From the NCBI GenBank assembly GCA_947501005.1, contig CANMTU010000001.1, positions 2,008,501-2,072,500 on the forward strand: DNA of 64,000 bases. Reading direction: 5' to 3'. Below, one piece after another: positions 17,371 to 25,226 of the stretch. Position numbers and translations under genes: made by a program. Each line of letters opens with the position of its first letter. The first letter of the stretch is position 1. The notes beneath the pieces were generated by a model, which was not told where the DNA came from, did no database searches, and saw only the letters and a program-made list of their open reading frames with translations. Origin of the DNA: an uncultured Erythrobacter sp. (GTDB lineage: Bacteria > Pseudomonadota > Alphaproteobacteria > Sphingomonadales > Sphingomonadaceae).

Positions 17371-19251
17371 ATGCATTTCGCGGGCAAAGTCTGGCGCTTG
17401 CTGGTCGGCATCAAGGATGGCCTCGTGCTCATCCTGGTCCTGCTGTTCTTCTGGGCGCTGTTCGCGGTCCTGACCGCGCGACCCACCCCCGCCGAAGTGC
17501 GCGAGGGGGCGCTGCTGCTGGAGCTCGACGGCGCCGTGGTCGAGGAACGGTCGGAAATCGATACGCTCCAGCTGCTGCTCGCATCGGAGGCCCCGGTCGG
17601 CGAATACCAGGCCCGCGATCTGGTCCGCGCGCTCGACAGTGCGGCGAAGGACGGGCGGATCAAGGCCGTGGTGCTCGATCTCGACCGGTTCCTGGGCGGT
17701 GGGCAGGTCCATTTGCAGGAAATCGGCGCGGCGATGGACCGGGTGCGTGCGGCGAAGAAGCCGGTGCTGACCTACGCCACCGCCTATGCCGATGACGGGC
17801 TGATGCTGGCCGCCCATGCGAGCGAGGTGTGGGTAAACCCCCTCGGCGGGGCGGTGGTGGCCGGGCCGGGCGGCGAGACGCAGTTCTATGCCGGCCTGCT
17901 CGACCGCCTGAAGGTCAACACCCACGTCTTCAAGGTCGGCACCTACAAGAGCGCGGTCGAACCCTATACCCGCGAATCCTTCTCGCCCGAGGCGCGCGAG
18001 AACGCGGCGGCGCTCTATGGCGCGCTGTGGGAAGAATGGCAGGCCAACGTGCGCCAGGCCCGCCCCTCGGCCCGCATCGCCGAGGTCGTCGCCAATCCCG
18101 TCGCTCTGGTGGAAAATGCGCAGGGCGATCTTGCCACGGCGGCGCTGAATGCCGGGCTGGTCGACAAGCTCGGCAGCAAGACCGCCTTCAACCAGCGGGT
18201 CGTGCAACTCGTCGGCGCGGACGAGTGGAGCCAGCTGCCCGGTGCCTATCCGGCAACCGATCTCGATCCCTGGCTTCAGGCTAACCCCGCACCGGCGACC
18301 GGCCGCGAGATCGGCGTGATCACCGTGGCCGGCCCCATCGTCGATGGCGAGGCCGGGCCGGGCACGGCGGGCGGCACCCGTATTGCCGACCTCCTCGACG
18401 AGGCACTGGCGCGCGATTTCGCTGCCCTGGTCGTGCGCGTCGATTCGCCGGGCGGCTCGGTGCTGGCCAGCGAGGAGATCCGCGACGCGATCCTGCGCCA
18501 CAAGGCGAAGGGTATCCCGGTCGCGGTCTCGATGGCGAATGTCGCGGCCAGCGGGGGGTACTGGGTTTCCACCCCCGCCGATCGCATCTTCGCCGAACCG
18601 GAGACGATCACCGGCTCGATCGGCATCTTCGCCGTCCTGCCGACCTTCGAGAACACCGCCGCGAGCATCGGCGTCACCAGCGACGGGGTGCGCACCTCGC
18701 CCCTGTCGGGCCAGCCCGATCTCATCGCGGGTCTGACGCCGGAGGTCGAAAGCATCCTGCAGGCCAGCATCGAGAACGGCTATCGCGATTTCGTCACCCG
18801 CGTGGCGCAGGCCCGGCGCATGACCCCCGAACAGGTGGACCGGGTGGCTCAGGGCCGCGTCTGGGACGGCGGAACGGCGCGGCAGCTCGGGCTGGTCGAC
18901 CAGTATGGCGGCATGGACGAGGCGCTCGCCTGGGCGGCCGGCCGCGCAAAGCTTGGCGAAGGGGACTGGCACCCGGTTTATCTCGGCCGCGCGCCGAGCG
19001 CGACGGATGCGGTGCTGCGCCAGTGGCTGACGGACGAGAACCGGGCCCAGGGGAGCGACGTCTTCGCGCTGTTCGCGCGGCGCAACCAGGCGCAGCTTGC
19101 CCGTATCGGTGCGGATCTGGAACGGTTGCTGGGTACCAGCGGCGCGCAGGCCTATTGCCTCGCCTGCCCGGTGCCGGCCAGCGCGCAATCCGCCATGCCG
19201 CAACCCGCCACGGGATGGCTCGCAAGGATTGCGGCGCTGCTCGGCGCCTAG
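17371..19251 (+). CDS. sppA: Signal peptide peptidase SppA, long (67K) type
   Basis: SppA is a membrane-anchored Ser-Lys protease that degrades cleaved signal peptides. The 626-residue protein has one N-terminal membrane anchor (about residues 15-36) and two tandem S49 domains, as in E. coli. The catalytic lysine is Lys193 in VGTYKSAVEPYTRE (first domain) and the nucleophile is Ser394 in ANVAASGGYWVS (second domain). The ATG at 17371 is preceded by AGGGGC and starts just before the anchor; an upstream in-frame Met at 17284 would add unlikely residues. A strong hairpin and tRNA-Val follow. Confidence 0.95.
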   Translation: MHFAGKVWRLLVGIKDGLVLILVLLFFWALFAVLTARPTPAEVREGALLLELDGAVVEERSEIDTLQLLLASEAPVGEYQARDLVRALDSAAKDGRIKAVVLDLDRFLGGGQVHLQEIGAAMDRVRAAKKPVLTYATAYADDGLMLAAHASEVWVNPLGGAVVAGPGGETQFYAGLLDRLKVNTHVFKVGTYKSAVEPYTRESFSPEARENAAALYGALWEEWQANVRQARPSARIAEVVANPVALVENAQGDLATAALNAGLVDKLGSKTAFNQRVVQLVGADEWSQLPGAYPATDLDPWLQANPAPATGREIGVITVAGPIVDGEAGPGTAGGTRIADLLDEALARDFAALVVRVDSPGGSVLASEEIRDAILRHKAKGIPVAVSMANVAASGGYWVSTPADRIFAEPETITGSIGIFAVLPTFENTAASIGVTSDGVRTSPLSGQPDLIAGLTPEVESILQASIENGYRDFVTRVAQARRMTPEQVDRVAQGRVWDGGTARQLGLVDQYGGMDEALAWAAGRAKLGEGDWHPVYLGRAPSATDAVLRQWLTDENRAQGSDVFALFARRNQAQLARIGADLERLLGTSGAQAYCLACPVPASAQSAMPQPATGWLARIAALLGA

Positions 19252-19282
19252 GACTTGTCAAGCTGGCCAAGCCCGCGTAAAG

Positions 19283-19317
19283 GCCCGCCCCTGCCCTGAC
19301 GGCATACCGGGGCGGGC
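19283..19317 (+). other. GC-rich hairpin between sppA and tRNA-Val
   Basis: GCCCGCCCC (19283-19291) and GGGGCGGGC (19309-19317) are perfect 9-bp complements around a 17-nt loop. The 3' arm takes in the first four bases of tRNA-Val (from 19314), so the fold would compete with its acceptor stem in the precursor. There is no T-run, so it is not a classical terminator. Confidence 0.5.
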
Positions 19318-19388
19318 GCGTAGCTCAGTGGTAGAGCACACCCTTCACACGGGTGGGGTCGCAAGTTCAATCCTTGCCGCGCCCACCA
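19314..19388 (+). tRNA. tRNA-Val (anticodon CAC)
   Basis: A 75-nt cloverleaf including encoded CCA. The acceptor stem is GGGCGCG/CGCGCCC with discriminator A, the D arm is GCTC-AGTGGTA-GAGC, the anticodon stem CACCC/GGGTG encloses the loop TTCACAC, and the T arm is GCAAG-TTCAATC-CTTGC. The anticodon CAC reads GUG. No integrase or attachment repeat is seen next to it. Confidence 0.96.
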
Positions 19389-19433
19389 TTATCGCCGCGA
19401 GCGCGATCCTCCTCGAACTATCGGAAACGGCAC

Positions 19434-19457
19434 AAAAAAGCCGCCCCGAAAGGCGGC
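19434..19457 (-). terminator. Intrinsic terminator of the small gene at 19482
   Basis: Read on the minus strand, GCCGCC-TTTCGG-GGCGGC forms a 6-bp GC stem with a 6-nt loop, followed directly by six T residues. It lies 25 nt beyond the stop of the small minus-strand gene, and also downstream of tRNA-Val on the plus strand. Confidence 0.85.
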
Positions 19458-19481
19458 TCCTTCGTTCGGATTATCGCGCAG

Positions 19482-19691
19482 TCAGTATGACCCGGTGCGT
19501 GTGGTGCCTTTCTCCGACATCTTCTTTGCCAGGAACCCGCCGGCGCCGATGGCGAGCATTGCGGGCAGGCTCATGCGGCGCAGGACCGATGCTGCGACGA
19601 CGCCCATGATGGCGCCGCTGCCGCTGCTGACGCCGCCGGTCTGTTTGGCGAGCTTGTCGCCCACGAGCGCTCCGATAACCTTGCCGATCAT
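19482..19691 (-). CDS. Small hypothetical glycine/alanine-rich protein
   Basis: A 69-residue protein starting MIGKVIGALVGDKLAKQTGG, with a hydrophobic stretch (about residues 33-58) containing VVAASVLRRMSLPAMLAIGAGG. The ATG at 19691 has AAAGGAG about 8 nt upstream and an intrinsic terminator follows the stop, so it is probably a real single-gene unit. The pattern suggests a small membrane-associated or glycine-zipper-like protein; I recognise no named family. It is divergent from serS. Confidence 0.65.
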   Translation of the reverse strand: MIGKVIGALVGDKLAKQTGGVSSGSGAIMGVVAASVLRRMSLPAMLAIGAGGFLAKKMSEKGTTRTGSY

Positions 19692-19848
19692 ATGTGTAAT
19701 CTCCTTTGCCCGTAAAACGTGCAGCCTATCGCAGGGTTCCGGCCGTGTAATCCGGGGCCTGCGCAAACGGGGCAACGGGTACGGCGAAAGGCCGCCGTGC
19801 CTTTTCCCCACTGGCCATTCGCCGGACAAGGCGGCATAGCGCGGTGCC

Positions 19849-21276
19849 ATGCACGACATCGCCTATATCCGCGCCAATCCCCAACAGTTCGACGCCTCCA
19901 TGACCGCGCGCGGCGGCGAAGCGGTGGCCGATCGCATCCTCGCGCTCGATGCCCGCAAACGCGAGGCGACGACCCGGGTGCAGGACGCGCAAAGCCGCCG
20001 CAACGAAGCCTCCAAGGCGATCGGGCAGGCGATGGGTCAAGGCGACACCGACCGCGCCGAAGCGCTCAAGGCCGAGGTTGCCGAAATCAAGACCGGCATG
20101 CCCGAATGGGAAGCGGCGGAAAGGACCGCGGGCGACGAACTCGAAGCCCTGCTCGCCGGCCTGCCCAACATCCCGGCCGACGACGTGCCTGCCGGCGCGA
20201 ACGAGAGCGACAATGTCGAAATCGCCAACTGGGGCACCAGGCGCGACTTCGACTTCACGGCGAAGGAACACGCCGATATCGGCCCGGCCCTCGGCATGGA
20301 GTTCGAGACGGGCGCGGCCATGTCTGGCGCGCGCTTCACGTTTCTGCGCGGGCAGATGGCACGGCTGCACCGGGCGCTCGCCCAGTTCATGCTCGACCGG
20401 CAGACGGGGGAGCGGGGCTATACGGAATGCAACCCGCCGATCCTGGTGCGCGACGAGGCGCTGTACGGAACCGGGCAGTTGCCGAAGTTCGGCGAGGACT
20501 CGTTCCAGACATTTCTGAACGAGGAAGCTTTAGTTCATGCAGCGATGGGATCGAAATGGATCGAGGATACGTATGCGGAAGGGCGTGCAGGGGGACTATT
20601 AAAGCCAAAGCAGCCATTTCTCGAAGATAAAATCCGCAAAATGATCAGAGCTGAAAACTTAGATCGCCGCTGGCTCATCCCCACCGCCGAGGTCAGCCTG
20701 ACCAATTCGGTGCGCGAGCAGATCCTCGATTCCGCCGCCCTGCCCCTGCGCCTCGCCGCGCATACGCCGTGCTTCCGTTCCGAAGCGGGCGCGGCGGGGC
20801 GCGATACGCGCGGTTTCATTCGCCAGCACCAGTTCGAGAAAATCGAACTGGTCACCATCTGCGCGCCGGAGGACCGGGAGGCCGAGCTCGCGCACATGCT
20901 CGCCAGTGCGCAAGGCATTCTCGAGGCGCTGGCCCTCCCCTATCGCACCATGCTGCTATGCACCGGTGACATGGGCGCGACGGCGAAGAAGACCTTCGAT
21001 CTCGAAGTGTGGCTGCCCGGCCAGGGCGCCTATCGCGAGATCAGTTCGGTCAGCTGGTGCGGCGAATATCAGGCGCGGCGGATGAACGCCCGTTACCGTC
21101 CGGAAGGCGAGAAAAAGACGCGCTTCGTCCACACGCTCAACGGCTCCGCCCTCGCGGTCGGGCGCACGCTGGTGGCGGTGATGGAGAATTACCAGAACGC
21201 CGATGGCAGCGTGACCGTGCCCGAAGTGCTGGCGCCCTATATGGGCGGGGTCACGAAACTGTCGCCCACCGCCTGA
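19849..21276 (+). CDS. serS: Seryl-tRNA synthetase with an unusual internal insertion
   Basis: SerRS charges tRNA-Ser (and tRNA-Sec). The N-terminal coiled-coil arm spans about residues 30-100. Class II motif 2 is [21 protein letters not shown] (residues 309-329) and motif 3 is [19 protein letters not shown] (431-449). The protein has 475 residues, while most bacterial SerRS have about 425-430. The extra residues sit at about 222-272, between [15 protein letters not shown] and [10 protein letters not shown], where E. coli has a short loop. The DNA for this insert is much less GC-rich than the rest and uses rare codons. The frame stays open and both active-site motifs are intact, so the enzyme is probably functional. 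Confidence 0.95.
   Translation: MHDIAYIRANPQQFDASMTARGGEAVADRILALDARKREATTRVQDAQSRRNEASKAIGQAMGQGDTDRAEALKAEVAEIKTGMPEWEAAERTAGDELEALLAGLPNIPADDVPAGANESDNVEIANWGTRRDFDFTAKEHADIGPALGMEFETGAAMSGARFTFLRGQMARLHRALAQFMLDRQTGERGYTECNPPILVRDEALYGTGQLPKFGEDSFQTFLNEEALVHAAMGSKWIEDTYAEGRAGGLLKPKQPFLEDKIRKMIRAENLDRRWLIPTAEVSLTNSVREQILDSAALPLRLAAHTPCFRSEAGAAGRDTRGFIRQHQFEKIELVTICAPEDREAELAHMLASAQGILEALALPYRTMLLCTGDMGATAKKTFDLEVWLPGQGAYREISSVSWCGEYQARRMNARYRPEGEKKTRFVHTLNGSALAVGRTLVAVMENYQNADGSVTVPEVLAPYMGGVTKLSPTA
20512..20664 (+). other. AT-rich in-frame insertion inside serS
   Basis: About 51 codons of unlike composition within serS. Over 20521-20660 I count 65 G or C in 140 bases (46%), against clearly GC-rich flanks. 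Codons TTA (three times), CTA, AGA and GGA are concentrated here and are rare in the neighbouring genes. The encoded segment is charged and probably helical (e.g. [13 protein letters not shown]). No flanking direct or inverted repeats were found. Confidence 0.7.
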
Positions 21277-21277
21277 T

Positions 21278-21366
21278 CCGTTCCTGCTGAGCTTGTCGAA
21301 GCACTGCCTTTCTTCATCGATACGCAGAAAGTGACGTGCGGCCCATCGACAGGCCCAAGGCGAACG
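21278..21366. repeat. REP-like inverted repeat between serS and surE
   Basis: The left arm CCGTTCCTGCTGAGCTTGTC (21278-21297) and the right arm, read in reverse complement (CCGTTCGCCTTGGGCCTGTC, 21366-21347), are imperfect copies. They would fold into a long hairpin around a loop of about 50 nt. Dispersed elements of this CGTTCG..CTGAGC..GTCGAAG type are common between genes in sphingomonads. It begins two bases after the serS stop codon and ends just before the surE ribosome binding site. Confidence 0.65.
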
Positions 21367-21385
21367 GAAATATCGAGGATCGATC

Positions 21386-22153
21386 TTGAAAATATTGCTC
21401 ACCAATGACGACGGCATCCACGCCCCCGGCCTCGAAGTGCTTGAGGCGATCGCCCGCCAGTTTTCCGACGACATCTGGATCTGCGCTCCGGACGAGGAGC
21501 AATCGGGCATGGGCCATGCGCTCACCCTCACCCGCCCGGTGCGCCTGCGCCAGCATGGCGAGCGGCGCTTTTCCGTCACCGGCACGCCGACCGACGCGGT
21601 GACGATGGGCCTGCGCAAGGTGATGGACGGCAAGCCCGACGTGATCCTCTCGGGCGTCAATCGCGGGGCGAACCTTGCCGACGACGTCACTTATTCCGGA
21701 ACCGTCTCCGCCGCCATAGAAGGGGCGCTTGCCGGCATACGCTCCATCGCGTTGAGCCAGGTCTACAGCAAGGAGGGCATAGGCGCCGACGTGCCGTTCG
21801 GCGCCGCGCGCGAATGGGGTGCAAAAGTGCTCGCCCCGCTGCTCGATACGCCGTTACCCAAGCGCACCTTGGTGAATGTCAACTTCCCCGCCCTCGCGCC
21901 CGAGGCGATCAAGGGCATCCGCGCCTCGCGACAGGGCTTTCACGATTATTCGCGCGGCAGCGTGGTCGAAGGGCGCGACCCGCGCGGGTTCAAATATTAC
22001 TGGTTCGGTCTGGAAGCGATCGAACACACGCTCGACCACGGCACCGACCTCGAGGCGATCGACGACGGCTATATTTCGGTAACGCCGCTGCAACTCGACC
22101 TGACGCACCATGCCTCGCTGGGCGCGCTGGCGGATCGGTTTGCGGGCGGGTGA
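21386..22153 (+). CDS. surE: 5'-nucleotidase SurE
   Basis: SurE is a metal-dependent nucleoside monophosphate phosphatase linked to stationary-phase survival. The metal-site motif TNDDG is at residues 6-10, and the conserved APDEEQSGMGHALTL, GTPTDAV and SGVNRGANLADDVTYSGTV blocks are all present. The length of 255 residues is normal. The start is TTG at 21386 with GAGGA about 7 nt upstream, which places the conserved MKILLTNDDG at the N-terminus. A REP-like repeat lies in front of the ribosome binding site. In many proteobacteria surE is followed by pcm; here an unrelated low-GC gene follows in the opposite direction. Confidence 0.95.
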   Translation: MKILLTNDDGIHAPGLEVLEAIARQFSDDIWICAPDEEQSGMGHALTLTRPVRLRQHGERRFSVTGTPTDAVTMGLRKVMDGKPDVILSGVNRGANLADDVTYSGTVSAAIEGALAGIRSIALSQVYSKEGIGADVPFGAAREWGAKVLAPLLDTPLPKRTLVNVNFPALAPEAIKGIRASRQGFHDYSRGSVVEGRDPRGFKYYWFGLEAIEHTLDHGTDLEAIDDGYISVTPLQLDLTHHASLGALADRFAGG

Positions 22154-22215
22154 GACTTGGGTCTTGAGGCTGAAGGATGACATGTCGGTAAATGGGGTGG
22201 AGAGCAGACGTTCGC

Positions 22216-22728
22216 TCAGTCGCTGACAACGCGATATTCCGAAACAACACTTGATGCCCCAAACCGAATGACAAGCCACTCGGAATCGAGGCTGAGCAGC
22301 CCCCTCTCGGGACCAAGCCAGTAAACAAAATCATAATCGCGAAAATAGTTCGTGTCGTCGGGAGGCCCTAGAAGGGAAACCACCTCTGAACGTGTCAGCC
22401 CATCTAAGCGACCGCTGTTCATCAAAGGCTCGATCATTCGAAGACGGGCGTCGTCGCCCGATCTTTCAGCTTGCTTCCATTGCTGAGAATTGAAGAGCTT
22501 AAACGGCAGGTAGCCTGTCATGAAGGCATAGGTCGCAAGGACGAGCAGGATGACGCCAACTCCGGCAATCAGGCATCCCCATCGGCTGCTTCTGGAGGTC
22601 GTGTAGGCCAAGGTGTTCAGTCTACCCAGATTGGAAATGTCCGCAACGGGGTCATTAGCGGACGAAACGAAACGAACGCCTCGAGTAGGCCAATCCCCCC
22701 ACTTGACCCCGCCCGCCCCCTCGCCCAT
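22216..22728 (-). CDS. Hypothetical single-pass membrane protein with BamE/SmpA-like C-terminal half
   Basis: A product of up to 170 residues. It has one membrane segment (about residues 51-70, CLIAGVGVILLVLATYAF) and a C-terminal domain with the pattern LTRSEVVSLLGPPDDTNY, YWLGPERG and DSEWLVIRF, as seen in uncharacterised SmpA/BamE-like proteins. The domain probably faces the periplasm. The start is doubtful: ATG at 22728 lies only 11 nt from the start of the divergent potassium channel gene, and the first 35 residues look unconvincing, so a GTG or TTG nearer the membrane segment is likely. Base composition is lower in GC than most of the window. Function unknown. Confidence 0.6.
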   Translation of the reverse strand: MGEGAGGVKWGDWPTRGVRFVSSANDPVADISNLGRLNTLAYTTSRSSRWGCLIAGVGVILLVLATYAFMTGYLPFKLFNSQQWKQAERSGDDARLRMIEPLMNSGRLDGLTRSEVVSLLGPPDDTNYFRDYDFVYWLGPERGLLSLDSEWLVIRFGASSVVSEYRVVSD

Positions 22729-22739
22729 CGCATCGCGGG

Positions 22740-23858
22740 ATGAGCGACGGCAAGCAGCTTGATCGGGTGGGTCCGCGCAAGGGCACGCGGCGGGGGCCTC
22801 GGTTCCAGCCGCTCAAGCGCGCGGTGCGGATACCCGTGTGGGGCGATCTCGGCATCCGCCTCGGCTTGGCGCTGTTCCTGATCTTCATGGTCATCATGAT
22901 CCACTGGTGGGATCGCGACGGGCTGGTCGACAATCTCGACGGGGAGGTCAGCTTCTCCGACGTCGTCTATTTCACCATGATCTCCATCACCACGACCGGC
23001 TTCGGCGACATCGCGCCGATCACCGACCGGGCCCGCATGGTCGAGGCGATCATCGTGACCCCGGTGCGCTTCGCCGTCCTGTTCATCTTCGTGGGCACCG
23101 CCTACAATTTCCTCATCAAACGCTCGTGGGAGAAATGGCGCATGAACCGCATTCAGGAACAATTATGCGACCATATCGTGGTCCTCGGCTACGGCATTTC
23201 AGGGTCCGAGGCGGTGGCGGAACTCATCGAACGCGGGGTCGATCCCAATATCATCGTGGTCATCGATCCGAGCGAGGAACGCCTCGCCGATGCCGAGGCG
23301 ATCGGCTGCAACGTGATGGCCGCCGACGCGACGCGCGACGAAACGCTGAAAGCGGTGAGGATCGACAAGGCGGCGAATATCCTGATTTCCGCCGGGCGCG
23401 ACGATACGACGATCCTCATCACCCTCACCGCCCGCTCGCTCGCGCCCGATGTGCCGATCAGCACCGTGGTGCGGGCCGACGATAACGAATCGCTCGCACG
23501 GCAGGCGGGGGCGAACAACGTGATCAATCCCGTGCGCTTCACCGGCCTGCTGCTGGCGGGATCGGCCAAGGGCGAGCATATCGCCGACTACCTTGCCGAC
23601 CTCGCCTCGGTCTCGGGCCGCGTGCAGCTGGTCGAACGACCGGCGAAGGAGAGCGAGATCGGCCTGTCCATCTCGCAACTCGATACCGGCGGCCGGGGCC
23701 TGCGCGTCTATCGCGACGGGCGGGCGCTCGGCTTCTGGGAGGCGGAATGCGAGGCGCTGCAGGCGGGCGACATCGTGGTCGAGATCGTCCCCACCGTCAG
23801 CGGCGAACGCAAAGGCGACGGGCACGGGTATGAAGGGTGGAGAAGGAAAAGTTTCTAG
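22740..23858 (+). CDS. Potassium channel with RCK (TrkA-N) domain
   Basis: A 372-residue two-helix potassium channel. It has a basic N-terminus, a first membrane helix (about 37-56), a pore loop with selectivity filter TTTGFGD (84-90), a second helix (about 97-115), and a cytosolic Rossmann-type RCK domain starting HIVVLGYGISGSEAV with the expected DPSEERL and AADATRDETL segments. Four subunits would form an inner-membrane K+ channel gated by a ligand on the RCK ring. Its start lies 11 nt from the annotated start of the divergent gene before it, which is tight for two promoters. Low-GC genes lie on both sides. Confidence 0.92.
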   Translation: MSDGKQLDRVGPRKGTRRGPRFQPLKRAVRIPVWGDLGIRLGLALFLIFMVIMIHWWDRDGLVDNLDGEVSFSDVVYFTMISITTTGFGDIAPITDRARMVEAIIVTPVRFAVLFIFVGTAYNFLIKRSWEKWRMNRIQEQLCDHIVVLGYGISGSEAVAELIERGVDPNIIVVIDPSEERLADAEAIGCNVMAADATRDETLKAVRIDKAANILISAGRDDTTILITLTARSLAPDVPISTVVRADDNESLARQAGANNVINPVRFTGLLLAGSAKGEHIADYLADLASVSGRVQLVERPAKESEIGLSISQLDTGGRGLRVYRDGRALGFWEAECEALQAGDIVVEIVPTVSGERKGDGHGYEGWRRKSF

Positions 23859-23887
23859 ATGAAAGAACGCTCAGACGGAATGATCCG

Positions 23888-24748
23888 TTAGGGCTGGCCG
23901 ATAATAAACTGGAAGGTGTGTGGGACACTCGGTGGCTTTTCTGGTATGACGAGTTCATCCGCGCCGAGCCTCTCACCAAAAAAATGAGCCTTGAAACTTT
24001 CAACGATGTTCTCAACCGCTTGGCTGAGATTGCGAAGGGTTTGGACCACAGGCTTACCGCCAAGCGGTAAGGTCCTAGCGAAAACTACAGAATAGACCAG
24101 CGTGCTTTCGTCAATCTTTCCTAACAACGTGAAATCCCGGCCGGGCTTTACCGTTTGAGGCAAGGACGCAGGATCGATCGATGTTAACTGCAACTTAGAG
24201 AAATCCATTTGGGGTCGGCCCTTATTATCATAACCTGATAATTTAAGCTCAGGAGTCATGTATTCTTCTTGGTGAACTAATGGTTCACGATGTTTATCAA
24301 TGATATCCAATTCGTGCAAATCTCGTAGTGCGTCACTACCGCCATAATATGGCTGAAAAGACCGTACTAAATCTTTCAAGGCCGGGGTTGCTCCCCCAAG
24401 TTTCTCTTTAATCTGCTTTTCTAATCCCATCTGATCTGAACCAAAGGGAAAATACACTTTTTTCGGACGATTATTACATAATTCGACTACTGCATTCGCC
24501 GCCACATCTAAGGTGACGCGGAGGTTATGTACGGCATCGCCAAGGACAAGTGGCCAATCGGTAGGAGGCCTCTCAATCATAAGAAACCAAAATTCGTATG
24601 TAGCTTGCCTACCTATCCTTTTCTCAAATAAATATGCGTGGTAAGGTTTTCGCCGCAGAAAATTTTTTACGCTTTCATCAAGTTCATTTATCAAGAAGTT
24701 TGCGCGTTTCAGTTTTGAGGATGTATGATTAAAGGCTTCTGTATTCAT
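23888..24748 (-). CDS. Hypothetical protein of the GD..HNLR..LD family, low GC
   Basis: A 286-residue protein of unknown function. The segment LVLGDAVHNLRVTLDVAANAVVEL resembles a motif, GDxxHNLRxxLDxxxxxL, found in a scattered family of uncharacterised bacterial proteins. There is no signal peptide or clear membrane segment. The ATG at 24748 has AAAGGTGA about 7 nt upstream; a longer frame to 24811 exists but lacks support. The DNA is strikingly AT-rich for this window: 68 G/C in 180 bases over 24241-24360 and 24421-24480 (38%). Horizontal acquisition is likely. Confidence 0.72.
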   Translation of the reverse strand: MNTEAFNHTSSKLKRANFLINELDESVKNFLRRKPYHAYLFEKRIGRQATYEFWFLMIERPPTDWPLVLGDAVHNLRVTLDVAANAVVELCNNRPKKVYFPFGSDQMGLEKQIKEKLGGATPALKDLVRSFQPYYGGSDALRDLHELDIIDKHREPLVHQEEYMTPELKLSGYDNKGRPQMDFSKLQLTSIDPASLPQTVKPGRDFTLLGKIDESTLVYSVVFARTLPLGGKPVVQTLRNLSQAVENIVESFKAHFFGERLGADELVIPEKPPSVPHTFQFIIGQP

Positions 24749-24782
24749 AAGATCACCTTTCCTCTTTAGCCTAGCTGCTGCC

Positions 24783-25175
24783 TCACTCGAAAACCCAGAA
24801 CACCCCGCCAATCGCCAGATACGCCGTCAGCCAATACCCCCAATCATACAGCGCCGTCCGCACCGCGCCCATGCGCCGCACCGCGCCCATGCACCGCACC
24901 GCCGTGATGAACAGCGCCGGGCCGATGAAGGTCAGCGCCAGCCCGCCCGACATCATGAAGTAGAGCCACGGCTTCGCCTGCAACGTCGCCTCGCCGACAC
25001 GGGCGAACATGTGGCCAATCATCGCGCAACTCGCGAACAGCAGCAGCGCCGCTACGCCGTGCAGCAGGAGGCCGCCGCCGCCCGCAGGCGTCGCCCGCCG
25101 GCCATAGAACGCCGCGCCCAGCAGCGCCGCCACGACCCATGCGGCCACCACCACGATCCAGTTCACCGGTCCCAT
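24783..25175 (-). CDS. DUF1761 family membrane protein
   Basis: A 130-residue protein with four hydrophobic segments and the DUF1761-type opening MGPVNWIVVVAAWVVAALLG. It is probably an inner-membrane protein of unknown function. I chose ATG at 25175, with AGAAGG about 5 nt upstream, over the GTG two codons earlier. It is divergent from rimO with 51 nt between starts. GC content is back to the window's norm, unlike the gene just downstream. Confidence 0.75.
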   Translation of the reverse strand: MGPVNWIVVVAAWVVAALLGAAFYGRRATPAGGGGLLLHGVAALLLFASCAMIGHMFARVGEATLQAKPWLYFMMSGGLALTFIGPALFITAVRCMGAVRRMGAVRTALYDWGYWLTAYLAIGGVFWVFE

Positions 25176-25226
25176 CAGCACCTTCTAGCGCGCCGCCGCC
25201 ACTTCGTGTAGGGGCGCTGGTCAATC

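Noticed and set aside
19314-19388. tRNA-Val as an integration site for a mobile element
   Set aside because: No integrase, no duplicated 3' tRNA end and normal housekeeping genes on both sides.
20512-20664. Rickettsia-type palindromic element as the source of the serS insertion
   Set aside because: Such elements are palindromic; I could not find complementary arms within or around this segment.
23837-24070. Small plus-strand frame of 77 codons overlapping the 3' end of the low-GC hypothetical gene
   Set aside because: It overlaps the end of the potassium channel gene and is antisense to a better supported gene; no ribosome binding site stands out.
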